NCBI GenBank assembly: GCA_025210345.1
Contig: JAOARX010000016.1
Location: forward strand, 115,715-179,714
Direction of reading: 5' to 3'
Length of the DNA stretch: 64,000 bases
Origin: Pelagimonas sp.
GTDB taxonomy: Bacteria > Pseudomonadota > Alphaproteobacteria > Rhodobacterales > Rhodobacteraceae
Under the pieces are notes generated by a model. The model saw only the letters and a list, made by a program, of their open reading frames with translations. It had not been told where the DNA came from and did no database searches. Made by a program: the position numbers and the translations under genes. This document shows positions 8,530 through 18,286 of this stretch, piece after piece (positions within the stretch are counted from its first letter, which is position 1; every line of letters starts with the position of its first letter).

Positions 8530-9311
8530 TGGCGCATGCACTTGAACCCAAGGCCAAAACCCTGGCCGAGGCGACCCATGATGCACCCTATGGCCTGATT
8601 GGGGATCTTGATCCGCGTTTGCGCATTGTTATGGCCTGCCTGTTCGCGATTGTGACCGTCGCGCTGGGTTCGCTGCCCGCCTTGACGCTGGCGCTGGCGG
8701 TTTCTGTCTCGCTGTTGCTCCTTTCGCGGTTGCCGATCCGCCGCACGTTCAAACGCATGGCGATGATGGATGGTTTTATCATATTCATGCTTGTGCTTTT
8801 GCCGTTTTCCACCCCCGGCGACACCATGTTCACCTTGTTTGGTATTGCCGCCAGTTGGCAGGGGCTTTGGAAGGCGGTTGAAATCGCGCTGACGGCCAAT
8901 GCGGCGATCCTTGCCCTGATGGTCTTGGTGGGCACGATGGAGCCCGTCACCCTTGGCCATGCGCTGTATCGCCTGCGCTGTCCCGAAGTGCTGGTGCATC
9001 TGATGATGTTCACCATCCGCTACATCGAGGTGCTGCGCGAAGAGTATCTACGCCTGCGTGGCGCCATGAAGGTGCGTGGCTTTCGCCCCGGCACCAATCT
9101 GCACACATATCGCAGTTTCGGCTATCTGGTGGGGATGATGCTGGTCAGGGCGATCGAACGATCCGAGCGCATCCTAGGCGCGATGAAATGCCGAGGGTTT
9201 TCAGGGCGCATGGTGTTGTTGCAGGACTTTGCGCTGACCCGCCGCGACCACCTGTTTGCAGTTTGCCTTGTTACGACATGTATCGGCCTGCTAATCGTGG
9301 ATCTGTTATGA
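8529..9311 (+). CDS. cbiQ: ECF transporter transmembrane coupling protein CbiQ
   Basis: 260 residues with several hydrophobic helices and, in the C-terminal cytoplasmic part, two Arg/Gly coupling segments (LRGAMKVRGF and LGAMKCRGF) that match the T-component motifs docking onto the ATPase. It converts ATP hydrolysis into movement of the M subunit. Its start shares bases with the preceding stop (TGATG-type overlap), and its TGA overlaps the ATG of the ATPase gene. Confidence 0.92.
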   Translation: MAHALEPKAKTLAEATHDAPYGLIGDLDPRLRIVMACLFAIVTVALGSLPALTLALAVSVSLLLLSRLPIRRTFKRMAMMDGFIIFMLVLLPFSTPGDTMFTLFGIAASWQGLWKAVEIALTANAAILALMVLVGTMEPVTLGHALYRLRCPEVLVHLMMFTIRYIEVLREEYLRLRGAMKVRGFRPGTNLHTYRSFGYLVGMMLVRAIERSERILGAMKCRGFSGRMVLLQDFALTRRDHLFAVCLVTTCIGLLIVDLL

Positions 9312-9964
9312 CCATTATCGCGCTTGATGACATCCACTTTGCCTATCCGGGGTATGACCCGGTGCTCACAGGGGCGTCTTTTCGTCTTGAGCCTGGGCAG
9401 AGGCTTGCCATCACGGGGCCGAACGGGTCGGGCAAATCCACGTTGTTTCGCATTGCCCTGGGGTTGCAGACCCCGGACGCCGGGCGCGTCACCGCTTTTG
9501 GACAAGAGCGCCGCGCCGAGACCGATTTTCACGACGTCCGCCGTCGGATCGGGCTGGTGTTCCAGGACCCGGACGATCAGTTGTTTTGCCCCACCGTTGC
9601 CGAGGATATCGCCTTTGGTCCCCTTAATCTGGGGCGCACCAAAGAGCAAGCGATTGCCATCGTTGATAAGATCCTGAATGACCTCGACCTAGTCCATCTG
9701 CGCGACCGGATCACACACAAACTGTCAGGCGGGGAAAAGCGCCTGGTGACGCTGGCCACTGTTCTGGCCATGGAACCCGAAGCGCTGTTGCTGGACGAGC
9801 CCACGAACGCCCTTGATACCAAGAACGAAGCCCGGTTGCTGGAGATCCTGCAAACGCTGCCGCAGGCGATTTTGCTGGTGAGCCATGCCCCCAAGTTCCG
9901 CGAAGCCGTTGCCACGGACGAGCTGATCCTGAGCAACGGAAAACTGGAAGAACCAAGGATCTGA
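9308..9964 (+). CDS. cbiO: ECF transporter ATP-binding protein CbiO
   Basis: A 218-residue ABC ATPase. Walker A is GPNGSGKST, the Q-loop region contains GLVFQDPDDQLF, the signature is LSGGEKR and Walker B is ALLLDEPTN with a switch His in LVSHAP. The start at 9308 overlaps the cbiQ stop (ATGA) and gives the normal family N-terminus (ALDDIHFAYPG). Longer in-frame starts would lie deep inside cbiQ. It powers the cobalt/nickel importer as a dimer. Confidence 0.95.
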   Translation: MTIIALDDIHFAYPGYDPVLTGASFRLEPGQRLAITGPNGSGKSTLFRIALGLQTPDAGRVTAFGQERRAETDFHDVRRRIGLVFQDPDDQLFCPTVAEDIAFGPLNLGRTKEQAIAIVDKILNDLDLVHLRDRITHKLSGGEKRLVTLATVLAMEPEALLLDEPTNALDTKNEARLLEILQTLPQAILLVSHAPKFREAVATDELILSNGKLEEPRI

Positions 9965-10094
9965 TCGCGCAGCGGCGTTTTGTGCCCCCTCAAACGGGCC
10001 GGGCGTGTAGCCGTGCCTTTCGGTGAGCAATCAGCGGCACGGGATGAGCGCGCAAGACCGTATGAAACATCTACGATCCGCACGCGTCACCAAG

Positions 10095-10123
10095 TTGACA
10101 AGACAAGGGATTTGCCAGATACA
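10095..10123 (+). promoter_or_regulatory. Sigma-70 promoter of tRNA-Arg(UCU)
   Basis: A perfect -35 box TTGACA (10095-10100), a 17-base spacer and a -10 box GATACA (10118-10123) end 12 bases before the mature tRNA. Confidence 0.75.
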
Positions 10124-10135
10124 GCCGGGCAGTGC

Positions 10136-10213
10136 GGGCCGTTAGCTCAGCTGGATTAGAGCAGGGAACTTCTAATTCTCAGGTCGGGGGTTCGAGTCCT
10201 CCACGGCTCGCCA
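10136..10213 (+). tRNA. tRNA-Arg (anticodon UCU)
   Basis: A full cloverleaf: 7-bp acceptor stem GGGCCGT / ACGGCTC, D-arm with agctcagctggattagagc, anticodon loop CTTCTAA giving UCU, T-loop GGTTCGAGTCC-like, discriminator G and an encoded CCA. Confidence 0.96.
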
Positions 10214-10289
10214 TATTGTCCGTCACCAGGGTTTGGCACCCAAACGCGACCCGCCCTAAGCGAGAGCTTGGCGCACCTCATTGGTATGA

Positions 10290-11219
10290 CTATGTGGTCG
10301 GATCAACCAGCCCGTGCGCGCGAATAACTTTGTTCAAAGCGATCTGAAAAAGCTGCTCTTGTGTGCTTGTGATATCTTGGGGGCGGCGCATCAACCCTAC
10401 GGGGCCGCGCGTAATATGGGTGTCAAAGGGCAGTTCGACCAGGTGTCCGTTTTGCAGCTCATTTGCGACCACCCCGGCCGAGATGATCCAGATCGCATCG
10501 GATTTCGGCACATAGACCCGCGCAAAGGCCCCCGAGACCGTCTCTAGCCGATTGGGCAGCTCACCCACCCCATGTGCGATCAGGAACCGCTCGACCAACG
10601 GGTGAATGGCGGCATCCTTAGGCGGATAGATCACCTGCCACTCGCCAATTCGCGACAGGTCTGGGGTATCAAGCAGCGGATGCCCACTGCGCACCACAAA
10701 GACAACCTTTTCTTCGTACAGCTGAGTAAAGGAAATGCCCTGCATCAGCGCGGTGCGGCCCAGACGACCAAGGATCAGATCCAGCGATCCGATCCGCAGC
10801 TGGTCGATCAACGCGCCATGCGACCCGGCGACAATCTCAAGCTGGGTATTGGGCGCAATCTCGGTAAAGGCCAGCGCCACGTCCGGCATGATGCTGGCAG
10901 CGACCGAAGGCAAAGCGCCGACCGTAAGCGTCGCCTTGCCCTGCGCGCCGATCCGTTCAACGCCCGCCATTCCCTGCTGAAGCGACGCCAGCGACATCTC
11001 GGCAAAATGCACAAACACCTCGCCTTCTTTGGTCAGTGCAACGCCCGCGCGACTGCGGCTTAACAACTCGGCGCCAAGAATGTCTTCCAGTTCTTTCAGG
11101 GTCTTCGAGATCGCGGGTTGCGTCAGAAACAATTTTTCAGCAGCCAGTTTCAGGCTTTTCTGCCGACAGATTTCAACCAAACACTGTATGTGTCGAAATT
11201 TGATACGGCGGTCGATCAT
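10290..11219 (-). CDS. pcaQ: LysR-type regulator PcaQ
   Basis: 309 residues with a LysR helix-turn-helix (SLKLAAEKLFLTQPAISKTL, near residues 22-41) and an effector domain whose opening (MIDRRIKFRHIQCLVEI) is typical of PcaQ. In alphaproteobacteria PcaQ activates protocatechuate genes in response to a late intermediate of the beta-ketoadipate pathway. It is divergent from pobA-pcaCHG. A dyad lies directly upstream of its start. Confidence 0.88.
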   Translation of the reverse strand: MIDRRIKFRHIQCLVEICRQKSLKLAAEKLFLTQPAISKTLKELEDILGAELLSRSRAGVALTKEGEVFVHFAEMSLASLQQGMAGVERIGAQGKATLTVGALPSVAASIMPDVALAFTEIAPNTQLEIVAGSHGALIDQLRIGSLDLILGRLGRTALMQGISFTQLYEEKVVFVVRSGHPLLDTPDLSRIGEWQVIYPPKDAAIHPLVERFLIAHGVGELPNRLETVSGAFARVYVPKSDAIWIISAGVVANELQNGHLVELPFDTHITRGPVGLMRRPQDITSTQEQLFQIALNKVIRAHGLVDPTT

Positions 11220-11222
11220 ATG

Positions 11223-11240
11223 GTTTCCTGTTTTGGAAAC
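11223..11240. promoter_or_regulatory. Candidate PcaQ operator
   Basis: Perfect dyad GTTTCC-N6-GGAAAC, just upstream of the pcaQ start and about 78 bases before the pobA start. Symmetry and size suit a LysR binding site with autoregulation. Assignment is by position only. Confidence 0.5.
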
Positions 11241-11317
11241 TATATCGTAAAATTCCTCATTTTACATATCAAAAAATTGAATTCACAATGGGTTCAACCT
11301 TGGATCGGAGGAATTCC

Positions 11318-12487
11318 ATGCGCACGCAAGTCGTCATTGTTGGGGGTGGCCCATCCGGTCTGCTGCTGAGCCAGTTGTTGCACAAAAAAGGCATCGACAC
11401 AGTGGTTCTGGAGCGCAAGACCCGCGACTATGTTTTGGGACGTATCCGCGCCGGTATCCTAGAAACCGGGTTTGTCGAATTGATGCGCAAAGCAGGCGTG
11501 TCCGAACGTATGGATGCCGAAAGCTATGTTCATGATGGGACGATCATTTCATATGGAGATGAGCAATTTGGCATCAGTTTCAAAGACCTGACAGGTGCCA
11601 GCGTTGTTGTCTATGGCCAGACCGAGGTCACCCGCGATCTGTATGACGCGCGCGAAGCCATGGGCGGGAAGATCGTTTTCAACGCCGAAAACGTTCAGAT
11701 CCATGATGCTGATACGGATGCGCCATATGTGACCTATGCGGTGAACGGCACGGAACATCGCATCAACTGTGACTATGTCGCGGGATGTGACGGTTTCCAC
11801 GGAGTGAGCCGCCAGACCATCCCGCTGGACGTGCGTCGCGAGTATGAAAAAGTCTACCCATTTGGCTGGCTGGGCATTCTGTCCGAAACACCCCCGGTCA
11901 ACGAAGAACTGATCTATGCCAGTTCAGATCGTGGGTTTGCCCTGTGTTCCATGCGGAATGCAAACCTCAGCCGCTATTACATTCAGTGCGCTCTGTCTGA
12001 CAGTCCCGATGACTGGAGCGATGTGGCCTTCTGGGAGGAGCTTAAGCGACGCATTCCCGCGCAAGAGGCCGAAAAGCTGGTCACGGGACCATCCATTGAG
12101 AAATCCATCGCGCCGCTGCGGTCCTTTGTGACCGAGCCAATGCGCTGGGGTCGTCTGTTCCTGTGTGGGGATGCGGCGCATATCGTGCCACCCACCGGGG
12201 CAAAGGGTCTGAACACCGCCGCGAGCGATATTTACTATCTCTATACCGGGCTGGTCGAGGTCTATGAGACCGGAGACAGCGCAGGCATCGACACCTACAG
12301 CGAAAGGGCGCTTGCCCGCATTTGGAAAGCCGAGCGGTTCAGCTGGTGGATGACCAACCTGCTGCACCGCTTTCCAGAGCAGACAGAGTTCGATCTAAAG
12401 ATGCAGCGCGCCGACATCGAATTCCTGCGCTCGAACCGCGAAGCACAGTCGGTTCTGGCGCAAAACTATGTGGGGCTGCCGTACTGA
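11318..12487 (+). CDS. pobA: 4-hydroxybenzoate 3-monooxygenase PobA
   Basis: A 389-residue flavin monooxygenase. It has the N-terminal FAD motif VVIVGGGPSGLLLSQLL, the NAD(P)H/FAD region DYVAGCDG and the C-terminal FAD segment LCGDAAHIVPPTGAKGLN. It hydroxylates 4-hydroxybenzoate to protocatechuate, feeding the pca genes that follow. The start is set by the strong site ggagga eight bases before the ATG. It heads the pobA-pcaC-pcaH-pcaG cluster and is divergent from pcaQ. Confidence 0.93.
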   Translation: MRTQVVIVGGGPSGLLLSQLLHKKGIDTVVLERKTRDYVLGRIRAGILETGFVELMRKAGVSERMDAESYVHDGTIISYGDEQFGISFKDLTGASVVVYGQTEVTRDLYDAREAMGGKIVFNAENVQIHDADTDAPYVTYAVNGTEHRINCDYVAGCDGFHGVSRQTIPLDVRREYEKVYPFGWLGILSETPPVNEELIYASSDRGFALCSMRNANLSRYYIQCALSDSPDDWSDVAFWEELKRRIPAQEAEKLVTGPSIEKSIAPLRSFVTEPMRWGRLFLCGDAAHIVPPTGAKGLNTAASDIYYLYTGLVEVYETGDSAGIDTYSERALARIWKAERFSWWMTNLLHRFPEQTEFDLKMQRADIEFLRSNREAQSVLAQNYVGLPY

Positions 12488-12529
12488 TGCTTGGGGCACG
12501 GTTGATGGATTATCCGGAGGAGCACAGCG

Positions 12530-12910
12530 ATGTCTGACCGCTATGAAACAGGGATGCAGGTACGCCGCTCGGTTCTGGGGGATGCGCATGTGGATCGCGC
12601 CGAGGCGCAGAAGACCGACTTTGACACGGCCTTTCAGACCCTGATCACCGAAGGCGCCTGGGGCACTGTCTGGGCCAGCGATGCGATCAGCCAGCGCGAG
12701 CGGTCTATGCTGACCCTTGCGCTTTTGGCCGCCACCGGGAATTTCGAAGAAATCCCAATGCATATCCGCGCCACAGCCCGCACCGGAGCCAGCAAGCAAG
12801 ACGTGCTTGAGGTCTTTCAACACGTTGCGATCTATGCCGGTGTGCCGCGCGCAAATCATGCGCTGAAACTGGCCAAACAGACCTATGCCGAAATGGACGC
12901 CAACGACTGA
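12530..12910 (+). CDS. pcaC: 4-carboxymuconolactone decarboxylase PcaC
   Basis: 126 residues of the CMD family, with SQRERSMLTLALLA and the conserved HIRATARTGASKQDVLEV region containing the active-site His. It decarboxylates gamma-carboxymuconolactone to beta-ketoadipate enol-lactone. An RBS (ggagga) is present. It is a stand-alone PcaC, not the PcaC-PcaD fusion (PcaL) of some bacteria. Confidence 0.93.
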   Translation: MSDRYETGMQVRRSVLGDAHVDRAEAQKTDFDTAFQTLITEGAWGTVWASDAISQRERSMLTLALLAATGNFEEIPMHIRATARTGASKQDVLEVFQHVAIYAGVPRANHALKLAKQTYAEMDAND

Positions 12911-13683
<773 letters not shown>

Positions 13684-13684
<1 letters not shown>

Positions 13685-14304
13685 TGGCCAACGAACCGTT
13701 TTATCTCAAGGAAACCCCGTCGCAGACGGCGGGCCCTTACGTGCATATCGGCCTGGCGCCCGGTGCGGCGGGTTTTGACATCTACCGCGAAGAACTGGGT
13801 CACGACATCGCAGGCCCAAATGCCAAAGGCGAACGCATCCGCGTAGAGGGCCTTGTGGTGGATGGGATCGGCAGCCCGGTGAAAGACGTGCTGCTGGAGG
13901 CCTGGCAGGCCAATGCGTCCGGCGTCTATGCGCACCCGGACCATCCCGGTGAGGTCGAAGAGGGCTTTCGCGGCTGGGGTCGTGTCATCACCGATTTCGA
14001 AACCGGAGAATGGGCGTTTGAGACCGTAAAACCCGGTCCGGTTGCCGGGCGCGGTGGCACCACGATGGCCCCGCATATCAATCTCTGGATTGTGGCGCGC
14101 GGCATCAATGTGGGCCTGAACACCCGCCTGTATTTCGAAGATGAGGCCGAGGCGAATGCCCAGGACCCGGTGATCAATCTGATCGAATGGGAAAAACGCC
14201 GCGCCACGTTGATTGCCCAGAAGTCACAGCGCGACGGGCAAACCGTCTATCGCTTTGATATCAAACTCCAAGGCGAAGACGAGACCGTCTTCTTCGACAT
14301 CTGA
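13684..14304 (+). CDS. pcaG: Protocatechuate 3,4-dioxygenase alpha subunit PcaG
   Basis: 206 residues, homologous to PcaH but lacking the Tyr iron ligands, as expected of the alpha chain (TPSQTAGPYVHIGLAP near the start, RGGTTMAPHINLW late). It pairs with PcaH to form the substrate pocket. Translation is coupled to pcaH through the overlapping start. Confidence 0.94.
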
Positions 14305-14363
14305 CACACCCCCGACGGCCTGGGTCTCTGTTGCGGATCTGGCCTCTATTTGGAAATGCCCCC

Positions 14364-15203
14364 ATGCCCAAGCCCTGCATAATCTGTGTTGCGATCACCG
14401 GGTCGCTGCCAACCAAAGCCAACAACCCCGCTGTTCCGATCACGGTGAGTGAGCAAATCGAAAGCACGCAAGAGGCCTTTGAGGCCGGGGCCTCCATCGC
14501 GCATTGTCATGTGCGCAACGATGATGAAACGCCTTCGTCCGATCCCGAGAAATTCGGGCGCCTGCTGGATGGCCTGCGCAAACATTGCCCCGGCATGATT
14601 GTGCAGCTGTCCACCGGTGGCCGCTCGGGTGCGGGTCGCGAACGGGGGGGGATGCTGCCTTTGGCGCCGGACATGGCCTCCCTGTCGGTGGGGTCCAACA
14701 ACTTCCCAACGCGCGTGTATGAAAATCCCCCGGATCTGGTGGATTGGCTGGCCTCTGAAATGCGCTCTTATGGGGTCAAGCCGGAAATCGAAGCCTTTGA
14801 CCTGAGCCATATTCACCAGGCTGCAAAAATGAATGCGGACGGGCGTATTCCCGGAAAGCTCTATGTGCAGTTTGTCATGGGGGTGAAGAACGCCATGCCC
14901 GTCGACCGCGACGTCTTGGAGTATTATATCAAAACCGTTCAGCGTCTGGCGCCCGAGGCACAGTGGTGTGCCGCAGGCATTGGTCAGCACCAGCTCACGT
15001 TGAACGAATGGTCCGTGTCTTGCGGCGGCCATTGCCGCACGGGTCTGGAAGACAACGTACGTCTGGATCGGGACACGCTGGCCCCCTCTAACGCGGCTTT
15101 GGTGAGGCGCGTCACTGACCTTTGCGACCAATACGAACGCCCCGTGGCAACCTGGCGGCAGGCGCGTGAGATCCTTGATTTAGAAATGCCCAAGCCGGGC
15201 TGA
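14364..15203 (+). CDS. Beta-keto acid cleavage enzyme (BKACE, DUF849 family)
   Basis: 279 residues beginning MPKPCIICVAITG. The HCHVR segment supplies the two His zinc ligands of BKACE/Kce proteins, and GGRSG and GIGQHQL fit the family core. Known members condense a beta-keto acid with acetyl-CoA to give acetoacetate and a new acyl-CoA. Sitting as the last gene of the pca cluster, it may act on beta-ketoadipate (giving succinyl-CoA), bypassing PcaIJ and PcaF, but that substrate is inferred from context only. An earlier in-frame start at 14331 is possible, but family proteins start near MPKP. Confidence 0.85.
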   Translation: MPKPCIICVAITGSLPTKANNPAVPITVSEQIESTQEAFEAGASIAHCHVRNDDETPSSDPEKFGRLLDGLRKHCPGMIVQLSTGGRSGAGRERGGMLPLAPDMASLSVGSNNFPTRVYENPPDLVDWLASEMRSYGVKPEIEAFDLSHIHQAAKMNADGRIPGKLYVQFVMGVKNAMPVDRDVLEYYIKTVQRLAPEAQWCAAGIGQHQLTLNEWSVSCGGHCRTGLEDNVRLDRDTLAPSNAALVRRVTDLCDQYERPVATWRQAREILDLEMPKPG

Positions 15204-15233
15204 CCCCCTTTGGAATCAGCATTGGAGACCAAA

Positions 15234-15717
15234 ATGATCTGCAAATCCATTCCGTGCCCCGATAGCGGCGGTGCCTCTTTGGGCACCGGGTTGAAACACG
15301 CAATCAAATTGGCCAAGCTTTAGACGCGTATCTGACCGGGGTTATGCGCCAAGGGCGTTCATTGCCGGAACGCAGGTTTGCAGCGCAAACCCCACAGCAT
15401 TTTCTGCGCACCCTGCCTGAGGCGGACGAGGCCAAATCCAAAGAGGTCGAAGCGCGCTTTGAGGTCATCGCATACGAGGTAGGTCTGGCAAACCAGACAG
15501 AGTTCTTTGATCTGAACCCAGCTGTGCATGGCCCGATGGCTGAATTGCCCGGGCCTTTGATATGATTGTCACCGGCGTCCATACGGTTTCCAGCGATGAT
15601 CATGCACATCTCTCGGCCAGCCCCGATATGCTGGCCCTGCAAAGCGGTCGCCCGGTTGCGGTTGTGCCAGACGGTTATGAGGCCGACGGTTGGCGAGGTT
15701 GCCGAAGATGTGCTTAG
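15234..15717 (+). pseudogene. Universal stress protein (UspA-like), frameshifted
   Basis: Three reading frames in succession give one Usp-like protein. It opens with MICKSIPCPDSGG...LKHAIKLAK at 15234, continues after a frame change near 15323 with DAYLTGVMRQGR and a long helical part (EVEARFEVIAYEVGLA), and after a second change at about 15560 with DMIVTGVHT...ALQSGRPVAVVPDGYEAD. The last segment is the conserved C-terminal strand of the Usp fold. A stop at 15715 ends it about where a first Usp domain would end. With two frameshifts it is dead, unless the sequence has errors. Confidence 0.7.
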
Positions 15718-15797
15718 CTCACCAACCTGTCCGATGTGTCCTCTTCCACACCGCGAAATGATGCCTTCTTCCTCATGAAAATGTCCTCTGCCTGTAT

Positions 15798-16477
15798 TTA
15801 GTCTGTAAGGCTGGTGTCCTGCTCAGTTTCGTTGGACTGAGAACCGGCGTTGGTCCGACAACTGGTGTCCGTGCTTTTGGTCGTGGGAAATGCGGGAATA
15901 TCTGAGGCCTTCAAAAGGCCCTTCTCAACGCCCTGCATGAAGGCGCCGCGTATTATGGACGTTTCACACTTGAGCGTGGCTTCAGTGGCTTCTGTCGTTG
16001 GTGCCTTGCGCTTTAGATTGTCATGCCCACGGTCAAACCGAAGCTATTTTTGAGCCTTGCCCGGTCCAGTTGTCCAATAGGTTTTGCGCCACTGCTTGTA
16101 AGCAACCAAGTCCTTGAACAGGATCGCAGTGATGTTCTTTCTGCCGAAGTATGGCACCAAGTACCGATCCACCACACCTGCTGCATACCGATAGCCTTTC
16201 AGCTTTTTTGGGTTGTCCTTCGCTTTGGCGTCCAGCGTTTTGATGTAGTCCTGTGCCAATTTGTCAAAGCTGGCCACACCCAGCACAAGACCCTGTTCAG
16301 CACGGATTTCTGCTTCCATGTATTTGCGCTCAGCAATGCCATGGGCTTCGGCAAGATCACGTGTCCGCAACCCAATCCGAATTTGCCATGACCTTCTAGC
16401 GTGAAGCGCATGGCATAGGTGCCGTTGTCGTAGCGTTGGAGTACTGTGTAGGGGAGTTCGTCCTCTTTGATTTCCAT
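15798..16477 (-). pseudogene. Phage-type integrase, N-terminal part, frameshifted and truncated
   Basis: Read from 16477: MEIKEDELPYTVLQRYDNGTY..., then after a frame change near 16380 RIGLRTRDLAEAHGIAERK and DKLAQDYIKTLDA...VVDRYLVPYFGRK (the SAM-like core-binding domain of tyrosine recombinases). After another break near 16044-16000 comes KRKAPTTEATEATLKCETS and MQGVEKGLLKASDIP, the second half of that domain. The catalytic R...HxxR...Y region is absent. It lies outside the tRNA-derived repeats that bound the next integrase remnant, so it probably marks an older insertion. Confidence 0.72.
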
Positions 16478-16689
16478 GCTCTGCTGCTCCCAAACCTTCG
16501 TGCCGCAATCAGAAGCACATGAAACCCTGTGCTAAATCTGGCTAAGCACAGGAGGATCCATTGGCTAAGCTGTTGATTTTATTGACGCTAAAAATCTGTG
16601 CTAATGCTGTGCTAGCATACATTCAGAACACAATAAGAACAATAGACTTCGAAAATACGGAAAATAACGCATTTAAATCAACTATTTAG
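16478..16689. other. AT-rich spacer left of the element
   Basis: Noticeably AT-richer than the chromosome around it (for example 16570-16685). It contains the upstream region of the dead integrase and no supportable gene. Confidence 0.4.
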
Positions 16690-16705
16690 TTGGCGACCCC
16701 GGCAG
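16690..16705. repeat. Left direct repeat (att core) of tRNA-Arg(CCU)-integrated element
   Basis: TTGGCGACCCCGGCAG is identical to 18806-18821, where it is the 3' end of tRNA-Arg(CCU) on the minus strand (CTGCCGGGGTCGCCA plus one base). A lone copy of a tRNA 3' end with an integrase gene between the copies is the standard mark of an integrated element. Confidence 0.8.
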
Positions 16706-16937
16706 AACGGGGTGAACCACGAAATTACAATAGCTTACAACGGAAAGTTCCAAATAGTGCCGACATAAGGAATCAATGGCTTACAAGGCACGGTTCCAAC
16801 TTTTCCGAGAGCACACCGATCAAAAAGAAAGTCGCCGGAAGGGTTGCAGCCCTTTCCGACGACAAACAAAAGTTCATTGCCCTTCCTCACTACCAGAAAC
16901 CCCAGAATCCCGCAAGCTCGGGATGGCAGGTGCAGTC

Positions 16938-17162
16938 ATGACACAGCACCTCACACATGGCGGTTTAGGGCCGAAGCGAGCAGCACTCTGCCTCATGATC
17001 GCTGATCGCAATACTGAACGCACAGATGGCTATCGGGTTCGAAAAACCGCTGCGGCAGCGTTTGTTGGTATGGCGAGATCGGAAGCACGCCAAGGGGCAG
17101 TGATAGATAGCCTGTTCGGCGAACTGATGACCTATGTCGAAAGGCAACGAGATGCCGTTTGA
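16938..17162 (+). CDS. Small ORF inside the element, function unknown
   Basis: 74 residues (MTQHLTHGGLGPKRAALC...). Its stop overlaps by 11 bases the ATG at 17152 where the recombinase remnant may begin, an arrangement typical of coupled genes. No domain recognised and no clear RBS, so it may be spurious. Confidence 0.3.
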   Translation: MTQHLTHGGLGPKRAALCLMIADRNTERTDGYRVRKTAAAAFVGMARSEARQGAVIDSLFGELMTYVERQRDAV

Positions 17163-18286
17163 TATTAGGATAGCTCGGTCCCGCATGCTTGCTGACAACA
17201 ATTTGGCAACATCAGACCGCGCGCCCACCAAAAGGCTGGCGCGGGCTGGTGTTGCAGCCGCCAACGGTGGCTTCGATCCGGAATGGATCGGCGGCAAGAC
17301 AAGCGCAAGTTCATTGCCAAGGATGTGCTGAACCCAGTTTATTACAACGACAGGGTGGGCATTGGTCCATTCCGTCACATCCAAAAGGTTCAGAAGTTTC
17401 TGGAACCGTTTTACGGTCTTCCTATCAACGAGATCGCACCCTTCACCACAAAGTTTTGTTACCTGCAAGGCAGTGAAGATTTCGTGGCGGTGAAAGACTA
17501 CTACAGCAAACGGATGCGAGACATCGGACTAGAGTTTTGTCGTATCGTTGATCCTGATGTCAAATTCTCCTACCGTTTTGAATGGTCCCTCACGACGGCT
17601 AAAGATGCAATCTGGGACATGCCATTAAGCAAAAATGGGGTATCAAGCCTGATCCTGCTCACTTGATTGACAAGAAACCAGTCACCACCGACGGGCACTT
17701 GCCTTGGTCTGAAGATCAAGTGAAGAAGTTCTTTGACGTGCACCGTATTGGATCGCGCCCACATCTAACAATGATGCTGTTGCTGCATGCCAGCCCAAGA
17801 AGAGCCGATCTTGTAAAGCTTGGTCCAAAAAATCTCAGTATCGTAGATGGCCAAGAAGTGATCAGCTTTATTCCACAGAAGACCGAACGAAGCAGTGGCG
17901 TTGTAGTCACGATACCACTCCACCCAGATTTGAAGGCAGCCATTGATGCGACGCCGACTGGCGACCAAACGTTCTTAATTACTGAACGCGGAAAGCCTTA
18001 TTCTGCAGATGGCTTCAGCAATCACGTGTTGGACTGGAGGAAGGCCGCAGGAATTGTAGAGCCAGTGTCTGCGCATGGAATGCGCAAGACAGTCGGAATT
18101 AACATGGCCGAAAATGCAGCAACGCCACATGAACTTATGGCAGCACTTGGTCACACCAACACGAAGTCCACGGCAATTTACACGAAAGACGCCAACCGTG
18201 CCAAACTATCAATGCAAGCGGTCTCCAAGGCCACGCTGTCGAATATCACCAAGCAAGAAAATGAGCAGGAAATCAATGATGTCTGA
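17152..18286 (+). pseudogene. Tyrosine recombinase/integrase with two frameshifts
   Basis: The C-terminal catalytic domain (frame open from 17642) is well preserved: ASPRRADLVKL (first Arg), AHGMRKT (HxxR), LGHTN (second His) and TAIYTK (nucleophile Tyr). Upstream, the frame changes at about 17636 in an aaaaatgggg run (SKNG / IKPDPAHLIDKK) and again near 17290 (PEWIGG / QDKRKFIAKDV), so the N-terminal part is in other frames. The N-terminal portion does not look like a standard SAM-like domain to me. Only a TTG at 17663 could start the catalytic half on its own. Confidence 0.75.

Noticed and set aside
15850..16053. Plus-strand ORF of 67 codons
   Set aside because: It lies antisense to the integrase relic, which explains the sequence better.
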